Positions 1 to 5,998 of a stretch of DNA of 9,687 bases are shown one piece after another. The position numbers and the translations under genes are program-made. The stretch lies in assembly GCA_045657645.1 (NCBI GenBank), contig JAZOTL010000114.1:1-9687 (forward strand), in the 5' to 3' direction. Source of the DNA: RGIG7300 sp045657645 (GTDB lineage Bacteria; Bacillota; Clostridia; Oscillospirales; CAG-272). A model generated the notes under the pieces. The model searched no databases. It was not told where the DNA came from and saw only the letters and a list, made by a program, of their open reading frames with translations. Within the stretch, counting starts at the first letter, position 1; each line of letters begins with the position of its first letter.

Positions 1-847
1 GAATGTCGGAAAGAATCTTCTTCATAGCCTTCTTTGTGTCCTCGGTGATTACCTTAGGACCTGTGATATAGTCACCGTATTCAGCAGTGTTGGAGATGGA
101 GTATCTCATACCTGCAAAACCGGACTGATAGATAAGGTCAACGATGAGCTTCATCTCGTGGATACACTCAAAGTAAGCGTTTCTTTCATCATAGCCTGCT
201 TCAACAAGTGTTTCGTAGCCGGCCTGCATAAGTGCGCAAACACCGCCGCAAAGAACTGCCTGCTCACCGAAGAGGTCTGTTTCTGTTTCGGTACGGAAGG
301 TGGTTTCAAGAACGCCTGCACGTGCGCCGCCGATAGCAAGAGCGTATGCAAGAGCTTTTTCCTTAGCCTTACCGGAAGCGTCCTGATGAACTGCAACCAA
401 GCAAGGAACACCCTTACCTGCCTGATACTCACTTCTTACAGTGTGGCCGGGGCCCTTGGGAGCGATCATTGTAACGTCAACGTAAGCGGGGGGAACTATC
501 TGACCAAAGTGGATAGCAAAACCGTGAGCAAACATAAGCATATTGCCCTCTTCAAGGTTGGGCTCAATATCCTTCTTGTACATTGCAGCCTGCTTTTCAT
601 CATTGATGAGGATCATAATGATGTCAGCCTTCTTTGCTGCTTCTGCCGCTGTGTAAACCTTAAAGCCCTGCTTTTCAGCCTTAGCCCAGGACTTGGAGCC
701 CTCGTAAAGACCGATTATAACGTCGCAACCGGATTCCTTTGCGTTAAGAGCGTGTGCGTGTCCCTGGCTACCGTAACCGATAACCGCTATAGTCTTGCCT
801 TTCAGTAAGGATAAATCACAATCCTGTTCGTAATACATATCTGCCAT
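1..847 (-). CDS. ilvC: Ketol-acid reductoisomerase, C-terminus cut off by window edge
   Basis: This enzyme isomerises and reduces acetolactate (or acetohydroxybutyrate) to the dihydroxy-acid, the second common step of Val/Leu/Ile synthesis, in the cytosol. The visible 282 residues include the Rossmann signature GYGSQGHAHALN (24-35), a cofactor loop GLYEGSKSW (46-54), His108 in AHGF, Lys131 in APKGPGH, and the Mg ligands Asp191, Glu195, Glu227 and Glu231, with Ser251 in SISNTAEYGD. The numbering matches short (class I) enzymes of about 330-340 residues, so roughly the last 50-60 are outside the window. The ATG at 847 has AAGGAG at 858-863, ten bases upstream. It is the last visible gene of ilvBNC, 33 bp after ilvN. 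Oddity: Tyr48-Glu49 stand where NADPH-dependent enzymes usually have a basic residue. Identification is very secure. Confidence 0.97.
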   Translation of the reverse strand, partial: MADMYYEQDCDLSLLKGKTIAVIGYGSQGHAHALNAKESGCDVIIGLYEGSKSWAKAEKQGFKVYTAAEAAKKADIIMILINDEKQAAMYKKDIEPNLEEGNMLMFAHGFAIHFGQIVPPAYVDVTMIAPKGPGHTVRSEYQAGKGVPCLVAVHQDASGKAKEKALAYALAIGGARAGVLETTFRTETETDLFGEQAVLCGGVCALMQAGYETLVEAGYDERNAYFECIHEMKLIVDLIYQSGFAGMRYSISNTAEYGDYITGPKVITEDTKKAMKKILSDI

Positions 848-880
848 TTTTCTAAATCTCCTTATATATATTGTTTTTTA

Positions 881-1378
881 TTATATTTCTTTAATTGTTT
901 TTGCGCCGCGGTCAAGAGAAACCGTTCCCGTGCGGCAAAGCTCTATAATGCCGTAAGGCTTCATAAGCTCGATGAAAGCTTCAAGCTTTCCTGCTTCACC
1001 CGTTACCTCTATAACAAGAGAATTAGGGGTAAAATCTATGATATTACATCTGAAAACAGAGGCAGTATCCATAATTTCGCGGCGGTTTGTGGAATCTGCC
1101 GCAACCTTTATAAGGATTATCTCGCGGGAAACGATAGCGTGGGGCTCCATTTCCTTTACATAATAAACATCGTGGAGCTTTTCAAGCTGCTTTATTATCT
1201 GGTCGCGGTCACTATCCTCGCCCGTCATAGTAATAGTCATTCTTGAAAAGTCCTTATCGTGAGTTTCACCAACCACAAGGCTGTCTATATTAAAGCCTCG
1301 TCTTGAGAACATTCCCGAAATACGGGTAAGCACACCAAACTGGTTGGAAACAAGCATTCCGATTATAAATTTCTTCAT
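881..1378 (-). CDS. ilvN: Acetolactate synthase small (regulatory) subunit
   Basis: This is the regulatory subunit that activates the IlvB catalytic subunit and normally confers feedback inhibition by valine. The 165 residues are the usual length. An N-terminal ACT domain (about 4-75) contains NQFGVLTRISGMFSRRGFNID, in which Asn12, Gly15 and Asn30 align with the effector-site residues of the E. coli IlvH type. A C-terminal regulatory domain (about 84-158) contains FRCNIIDFTPNSL and TGTVSLDRG. I chose the ATG at 1378 because AAGGAGG (1385-1391) lies six bases upstream. A GTG at 1402 would add eight residues that translate the ribosome-binding site itself, so it is unlikely. It starts 25 bp after ilvB and is followed 33 bp later by ilvC. 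Conservation of the Asn/Gly residues suggests, but does not prove, valine sensitivity. It could equally be named ilvH. Confidence 0.96.
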   Translation of the reverse strand: MKKFIIGMLVSNQFGVLTRISGMFSRRGFNIDSLVVGETHDKDFSRMTITMTGEDSDRDQIIKQLEKLHDVYYVKEMEPHAIVSREIILIKVAADSTNRREIMDTASVFRCNIIDFTPNSLVIEVTGEAGKLEAFIELMKPYGIIELCRTGTVSLDRGAKTIKEI

Positions 1379-1403
1379 AGCCTTCCTCCTTATTCCTGTC
1401 ACC

Positions 1404-3059
1404 TTATTTGATTACCAGCTGTTCTACCGTGCCGCCGGGGGGAATCATGGGAAGCACGCGTTCATCACAGTTGATCATACAGTCTATAAGCACGGGGCCT
1501 TCGTAGCTAAAGGCTTCCTTAAGTGCCGCATCAAGACTTGCTTCATCAGTTGCTCTGAAGCCCTTTGCGCCAAAAGCCTCGGCAAGAGCCACAAAGTCGG
1601 TTGCGCGGTTAAGGGTTGTTTCGGAATAATGCTTTTGGTAGAACATTGTTTGCCATTGGCGAACCATACCAAGCACTCCGTTGTTCATAACCACTATAAC
1701 AAGGGGTGTTTTTTGAGAAACTGCGGTAGCCATTTCGTTAAGATTCATACCAAAGCTACCGTCACCTGTGAACAGCACGCTTCTTTTACCTGAGCCTACC
1801 GCCGCGCCTATAGCGGCACCCATACCGTAACCCATTGTACCAAGACCACCGCTTGTAACAAAGGTTCTGGGGTTTTCAAAGTTATAATGCTGGGATACCC
1901 ACATCTGGTGCTGACCAACGTCTGTTGCAATGGGGGTTTCGGGTGTAGTGTATTTGTTCACCATCTCCACAACCTTGAAGGGAGTAAAGCCCTCCTGCTT
2001 TGCAGAGTGCTCTGCCTGATAAGCCTTTATGGACTCTATCTCCTCCCACCATTCGGGGCGGCTGTAGTCCTCATCCAGCTTTTCAAGTATCTTTGTTACA
2101 ACTTCCTTAACGTCACCTATGATGCCAAGGTCAACCTTTATATTCTTGTTTATTTCCGCCGCATCAATATCAACGTGGATTATCTTGGAATTTGTAAGGT
2201 ACGCATCCTTATTGCCTGTTGCTCTGTCGCTGAAGCGGCTACCCAAAGCAATAACAAGGTCGGAGCGTGTTTTTGTAACGGTGGAGGCGTATATACCGTG
2301 CATACCAACCATACCAAGCTTCTTGCCGGAAGAAGCAGGAACGGCTGTAAGACCCATCATACTTGTACCAACAGGGCAATCAAGCTTTTCGGCAAGCTTT
2401 GCAACCTCGGCTTCTGCATTGCTTATAACAACACCGCCGCCGCAGTATATGTAAGGCTTCTTTGCCGCCTTTATCATAGCAACACAACGGTCGATTTCCT
2501 CATCGGTAAATCGGCTCTTTTTAACCTTAGGAGCTATCTCCTTAGGTATAAACTCACACTGTGCCAACTGCACGTCCTTGGGGATATCCACAAGCACGGG
2601 GCCGGGTCTGCCGGACTTTGCAATCTGGAAAGCCTCTCTTATGGTATCGGCAAGCTTCGTTACGTCCTTTACAAAATAGTTATGCTTAACTATAGGCAGG
2701 GTAACTCCCGCAATATCAACCTCCTGGAAGCTATCGCGTCCTATAAGGCTGCAGGGCACGTTACCTGTAATAAATACCATGGGTACCGAATCAAGATGTG
2801 CGTTTGCAATACCTGTTACAAGGTTGGTAGCACCGGGGCCTGAGGTTGCCATAACCACGCCAACCTTGCCGCTTACTCTTGCATATCCGTCACCTGCGTG
2901 TGCTGCTCCCTGCTCGTGGGCAGAAAGTATATGCTTTATTCTGTGTCTGTTATTGTAGAGTTCATCATAAAGATTGAGCACCTGTCCGCCGGGATAACCG
3001 AAAACTACCTCGGTCCCCTGCTCTATCAGCGTCTCAATAACTATCTGGGCTCCTGTCAT
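1404..3059 (-). CDS. ilvB: Acetolactate synthase large (catalytic) subunit
   Basis: This ThDP- and FAD-dependent enzyme condenses two pyruvates to acetolactate, or pyruvate with 2-ketobutyrate, as the committed step of branched-chain amino acid synthesis. The protein is 551 residues, normal for the family. Seen in order are the N-terminal pyrimidine-binding domain with the catalytic glutamate in SAHEQGAAHAGDGYAR (Glu49), GRDSFQEVD (about 107-115), a central FAD/DHS-like domain (about 185-330), and the C-terminal ThDP domain with VGQHQMW (381-387) and the GDGS...NN ThDP/Mg motif (432-435 and 459-460). The ATG at 3059 is preceded by GGAGGT (3064-3069) at five bases. A GTG at 3071 lies inside that Shine-Dalgarno stretch and is rejected. 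It is the first structural gene of the operon, behind an attenuator-type leader. The ilvB/ilvI/ilvG distinction is by context only. Confidence 0.97.
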   Translation of the reverse strand: MTGAQIVIETLIEQGTEVVFGYPGGQVLNLYDELYNNRHRIKHILSAHEQGAAHAGDGYARVSGKVGVVMATSGPGATNLVTGIANAHLDSVPMVFITGNVPCSLIGRDSFQEVDIAGVTLPIVKHNYFVKDVTKLADTIREAFQIAKSGRPGPVLVDIPKDVQLAQCEFIPKEIAPKVKKSRFTDEEIDRCVAMIKAAKKPYIYCGGGVVISNAEAEVAKLAEKLDCPVGTSMMGLTAVPASSGKKLGMVGMHGIYASTVTKTRSDLVIALGSRFSDRATGNKDAYLTNSKIIHVDIDAAEINKNIKVDLGIIGDVKEVVTKILEKLDEDYSRPEWWEEIESIKAYQAEHSAKQEGFTPFKVVEMVNKYTTPETPIATDVGQHQMWVSQHYNFENPRTFVTSGGLGTMGYGMGAAIGAAVGSGKRSVLFTGDGSFGMNLNEMATAVSQKTPLVIVVMNNGVLGMVRQWQTMFYQKHYSETTLNRATDFVALAEAFGAKGFRATDEASLDAALKEAFSYEGPVLIDCMINCDERVLPMIPPGGTVEQLVIK

Positions 3060-3095
3060 TTTTACCTCCACGGGAAAATAATACTGATTGTAGTT

Positions 3096-3208
3096 TGTCG
3101 AAGCTCTGCAAAGCGCTTCGGCAAGCCACTTGAAATAGCTATGGACAAATTTTCAAGGAAAATTTGTTATAAAATCAAAGATTTTGTATCGAAGCATAGG
3201 TGCTTCGA
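3096..3208. repeat. Cluster of short palindromes between attenuator and ilvB
   Basis: Four hairpins sit almost end to end in about 113 bp. CGAAGC at 3099-3104 pairs with GCTTCG at 3115-3120 and extends outward by three pairs. ACAAATTTTC at 3145-3154 pairs perfectly with 3158-3167 around an AAG loop. AAAATC at 3171-3176 pairs with GATTTT at 3180-3185. TCGAAGCA at 3189-3196 pairs with TGCTTCGA at 3201-3208. The first and last share the CGAAGC/GCTTCG arm, so the outer arms could also pair with each other. No open frame or T-tract is seen. It could be a structured 5' UTR or a small inserted palindromic repeat; I cannot name a family. Confidence 0.75.
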
Positions 3209-3224
3209 GTTACCATAACCATTA

Positions 3225-3260
3225 AAATAAGGGCTTACAGCTATGATTAGCCGTAAGCCC
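3225..3260 (-). terminator. Attenuator terminator of the ilvBNC leader
   Basis: On the minus strand, the arm GGGCUUACGGCUA (3260-3248) pairs with UAGCUGUAAGCCC (3243-3231) around a four-base AUCA loop, giving a 13-bp stem followed by UUAUUUU. The one non-Watson-Crick position is a G-U pair in minus-strand RNA but an A-C mismatch in plus-strand RNA, which fixes the strand. It lies 57 bp after the leader-peptide stop and about 170 bp before ilvB, so it would stop ilv transcription when the leader peptide is translated freely. Confidence 0.92.
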
Positions 3261-3316
3261 GAAAGTGTACAAAGTTAATAGGTAAACCTATAAAAACCTT
3301 CTATGCTCTCAAGAAT

Positions 3317-3421
3317 TTAAGCACGACTCATAGCACTATCACCGCTAACTCTAACCACGACTAGAACTAGTGCAATAGTGCCTATTACTGCGTATAAAGT
3401 TGACGCAAATAATGAGAACAT
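3317..3421 (-). CDS. Branched-chain amino acid leader peptide (attenuator peptide)
   Basis: This is a 34-codon reading frame, too short for routine gene calling, in the ilvBNC leader. Its role is inferred to be a translation sensor: ribosome stalling at Val/Leu/Ile codons would favour transcription into ilvB. Twelve of 34 residues are Leu, Ile or Val, and residues 18-25 read LVLVVVRV. That run resembles the valine-rich core of the enterobacterial ilvB leader peptide in style. AGGAG (3430-3434) lies eight bases before the ATG, and the start is about 25 bases from the predicted transcript 5' end. The stop is followed by a strong intrinsic terminator. The peptide itself probably has no further function. 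The hydrophobic run could be mistaken for a membrane segment, but position and codon content argue for attenuation. Confidence 0.85.
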   Translation of the reverse strand: MFSLFASTLYAVIGTIALVLVVVRVSGDSAMSRA

Positions 3422-3452
3422 CGTTTTAACTCCTAATTTCTTGTTGTGATTG

Positions 3453-3481
3453 ATTATACCACCATTTATACGGCTTGTCAA
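3453..3481 (-). promoter_or_regulatory. Promoter of the ilvBNC leader/operon
   Basis: The minus strand has TTGACA (3481-3476), a 17-bp spacer and TATAAT (3458-3453), with TG one base before the -10 (extended -10). This is an exact housekeeping-sigma consensus. The predicted start is near 3446, about 25 bases before the leader-peptide ATG. Confidence 0.93.
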
Positions 3482-3580
3482 TTTATTTTAGCAGCAGGCA
3501 TACAATTTTGGCATATTACGCAAATATGGTAGTGCGGTTTTGTACAAATTGTATACTTTGCCATAGTAAAGCGGTAAAAT
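3482..3580. other. Gap between lipid kinase gene and ilv promoter
   Basis: This is 99 bp of AT-rich DNA with no reading frame of note. On the minus strand, CATATT and AATATG form a six-pair hairpin around TGCGT near 3511-3527, but no T-tract follows. I see no convincing intrinsic terminator for the thrS operon here, so some read-through into the ilv leader is possible. Confidence 0.5.
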
Positions 3581-4489
3581 TTATTTATTGGGCTGTATTA
3601 TCTTTATGTTATCCGATATACAGCGTATATTAACCTCACCAACGGGGCCTGAACATTCACCGTCCACAGTCCAAGTGATATCCTCACAGGGCTCTACCGT
3701 CACATTATCGGTGTGGAAAAGCATAATGTTCTTATCGTCGGTATAATTCTGCACTGACAGATTAAGGATTATGCTGTTAACCTCAAGCAGATTTTTGGGC
3801 CTTTTTATAAGTAAAAGTTCAAACTTACCGTCATTTAAGCTAACGTCATTCTTCGGCAGGGAAAACAGGCCTGCAAAGGAAACGGTGTTTGATACCGAGG
3901 CATATAAAAACTCATCCTCGATAACGTTTCCGTCAAAGGTGAATTTGGCCTTATAAGACTTAATATCCCCCAACTCCTTTACGCCCTCAAGCACGTAAGC
4001 AAAATGGCCAAGCAGGTTCTTAACCTTCTGGGGTGCGGAATAAGAAGTCTTTGTAAATATACCAAAGGAAGCTATGTAGGAAAAGCACATTCCTTGACCA
4101 AAACTACCTATATCATGGTATACGGGAGTTCCGTTTACCACAACCTGCGCCGCCTTTGCTACCTGCTTTGGCAGGTGCAGGGTGTTTGCGGTATCATTGG
4201 TAGTTCCGCAAGGGATATAACCAATAGGCACAGATACTCCTGAGGTAAGCATACCTCTTATGGTTTCGTTAAGGGTACCGTCACCGCCGCAGCAAACAAC
4301 CCTATCGTAGTCCTTAACGTTTTCCTCCACCAAACGGGCAGCATCCCCTGCCTCCTTAGTCATAACAACGGTAGGAAAGTAATCGTTATCACTAAAGGTC
4401 TTTATTATCTCAAACATACCGCCCTTAACGTTCATCTTACCGGCGGTAGGATTTACAACAACAAGAAGCTTCTTTGAGGTTTCAGACAT
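3581..4489 (-). CDS. Diacylglycerol kinase family lipid kinase (YegS/DagK-like)
   Basis: The family phosphorylates diacylglycerol or related lipids at the membrane surface using ATP, recycling lipid for phospholipid synthesis; the exact lipid here is unknown. The 302 residues fit the family. Visible motifs are VVNPTAGK (11-18), the nucleotide-binding GGDGTLNE (68-75), PCGTTND (93-99, the family PxGTxND) and a late VDGE (about 274-277) typical of the C-terminal beta domain. There is no signal peptide or membrane helix. The ATG at 4489 has AAAAGGAG seven bases upstream, overlapping the stop of the ADP-ribosylglycohydrolase gene (13-bp gap). It is therefore probably the last gene of the thrS operon. 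It could be a true DagK or a YegS-type kinase; sequence reading cannot separate them. Confidence 0.92.
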   Translation of the reverse strand: MSETSKKLLVVVNPTAGKMNVKGGMFEIIKTFSDNDYFPTVVMTKEAGDAARLVEENVKDYDRVVCCGGDGTLNETIRGMLTSGVSVPIGYIPCGTTNDTANTLHLPKQVAKAAQVVVNGTPVYHDIGSFGQGMCFSYIASFGIFTKTSYSAPQKVKNLLGHFAYVLEGVKELGDIKSYKAKFTFDGNVIEDEFLYASVSNTVSFAGLFSLPKNDVSLNDGKFELLLIKRPKNLLEVNSIILNLSVQNYTDDKNIMLFHTDNVTVEPCEDITWTVDGECSGPVGEVNIRCISDNIKIIQPNK

Positions 4490-4502
4490 TTAAATACTCC
4501 TT

Positions 4503-5987
4503 TTAACCCAATACTGTTACGGGGATATATCCAACGGTAGGTCTTCCGGGCGCCTTTGCTTCTACCACAAGGCGGTTAAGGGAATCCACGTTTTCTCCTG
4601 CTGTAATCGTAAAGTCAATAACTGTAGGTCTGTCCTTTTTAAGGTTATACCAATGGCGCAGATATACAGACTTAGGCACGTCTACAGACCAGCCCTCGGG
4701 CAGAATCCAGTTAAATTCTATATTACGGGGATCGGGCATACAGCTTATAACAGAAAGCTGACCCTTAAGCTCTCCGTTAGGCTTGATAACGGGCTCGCCC
4801 TCAAAGCTTACTCTAACCTTGGTATGTATAAATTCAACGTCATAGGACCAAGGAGATCTTGAATATATCTTCTTTGCGTTAAAGGAATCGGAAAGGGCAG
4901 GAATATCAACCTCAGAAAGGTCGGATTCTCCGTCTACGATAACAACCTTTGCTTTGTTTGCAAACAGCATTTCAGGGGCAATACGCATAATGCGGTCTGT
5001 AAGCTCTGTACAGGTGTTTACACAACCCCAAACGTCACCGCGGTTAATTGCAACGGTGATAATATTGTCACCTATATGGTCCTTCCAATCCTCGGGGATA
5101 GCGGCCATACCGCCCATTATACCAAGCAACGCACCAACGGTTGCGGCGGTACAGTCGGTATCGTCACCGCAGTTGATAGCGTAAAGCATAGATTTCTTGA
5201 AGTCACCCTCACCGTAGAGAAGACCGATTACAACAAAGCCGATGTTTGCAGGGGACTGGAACCAGCCTTCGCTTTCGGTGCTGGTATCGTCATCATATTC
5301 ACTGTCCACATCCTCTATTCCGTCGCAACGGAGCACCGCGTTGCGGGCATCCTTCCAATCCGCCTTGCTATCATACATATCAATAGCGGTCTGTATACAT
5401 TTTGCTACGCGGCATTCGGGTGGAATCTTTGAAAGTCCTATCTTGATAAGCTCGCGGATATCGTTGCACACAAACGCTGCAGACTGGATTGCCGCAGTAA
5501 ACATCTCCGCAAAGGTACCCTCTGCCATACCGTGGTCAACCATAGCGTCCTCTACCGCATACTTGATAGCAATATCGGGGCAACCGGGAGCGCAGCACGC
5601 CCATATTTCTGAACGTATCCAAGCACCGTTAGAGTCCTTCCAATAGTTCTTGTATTCACCTGAAAGAGGGGGCAAAAGTCCCATAACAAGATTGGACTTG
5701 CCTATACCATACTCGTTCCAGGTAGGGGGAATAAAGTTAAGCCAGTATTCGCCCAAAAGCTGACCTGTAATTGCACGGGGGCCTCTTTCCTCAAGAGCTT
5801 TAAGCCATATAAGCTGAAGGTCAAGGTCGTCGTTGGGAAGGGCTTCTCCCTCGGGAGTTGTAAAACCTGTTATACCGGGCACTCTTCTCTTATACTCATA
5901 AGGGCCGCCCATAGTTCCGCCTATATTTTTACCTACCCAGCAGGCGTATATTCTATCTCTAAGTTCAGCTTTACTGTATTTTATCAT
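4503..5987 (-). CDS. ADP-ribosylglycohydrolase family protein with C-terminal beta domain
   Basis: Members of this family are di-metal hydrolases that remove ADP-ribose from proteins, nucleic acids or small adducts; the substrate here cannot be read from sequence. Of 494 residues, about 1-350 are the helical ADP-ribosylglycohydrolase domain. The first metal-binding motif appears as NDDLD (52-56, in place of the common TDDT). The second is GDDTDCTAATVGALLG (274-289). GKNIGGTMGGPYEY (19-32) corresponds to the N-terminal glycine-rich motif. Residues from about 355 on look beta-rich and Ig-like and are outside the core fold. No signal peptide is seen, so it should be cytosolic. The ATG at 5987 has AAGGAG (5995-6000) seven bases upstream, overlapping the thrS stop, so the two genes are almost certainly co-transcribed. 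Confidence 0.9.
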   Translation of the reverse strand: MIKYSKAELRDRIYACWVGKNIGGTMGGPYEYKRRVPGITGFTTPEGEALPNDDLDLQLIWLKALEERGPRAITGQLLGEYWLNFIPPTWNEYGIGKSNLVMGLLPPLSGEYKNYWKDSNGAWIRSEIWACCAPGCPDIAIKYAVEDAMVDHGMAEGTFAEMFTAAIQSAAFVCNDIRELIKIGLSKIPPECRVAKCIQTAIDMYDSKADWKDARNAVLRCDGIEDVDSEYDDDTSTESEGWFQSPANIGFVVIGLLYGEGDFKKSMLYAINCGDDTDCTAATVGALLGIMGGMAAIPEDWKDHIGDNIITVAINRGDVWGCVNTCTELTDRIMRIAPEMLFANKAKVVIVDGESDLSEVDIPALSDSFNAKKIYSRSPWSYDVEFIHTKVRVSFEGEPVIKPNGELKGQLSVISCMPDPRNIEFNWILPEGWSVDVPKSVYLRHWYNLKKDRPTVIDFTITAGENVDSLNRLVVEAKAPGRPTVGYIPVTVLG

Positions 5988-5998
5988 TGCTATACTCC

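Noticed and set aside
158..808. Long plus-strand open frame of 216 codons
   Set aside because: It lies antisense to ilvC, whose full set of catalytic residues reads cleanly on the minus strand. The frame is a codon-bias shadow with an implausible Cys-rich product.
1887..2843. Plus-strand open frame of 318 codons inside ilvB
   Set aside because: It is a shadow of ilvB, with no ribosome-binding site or promoter and a Cys/Asn/Leu-rich product of no recognisable kind. The same holds for the 389-codon frame at 6263-7432 inside thrS.
3060..3071. GTG start for ilvB at 3071 (and TTG start for thrS at 7921)
   Set aside because: Both would translate their own Shine-Dalgarno sequence, and well-spaced ATG starts lie just downstream.
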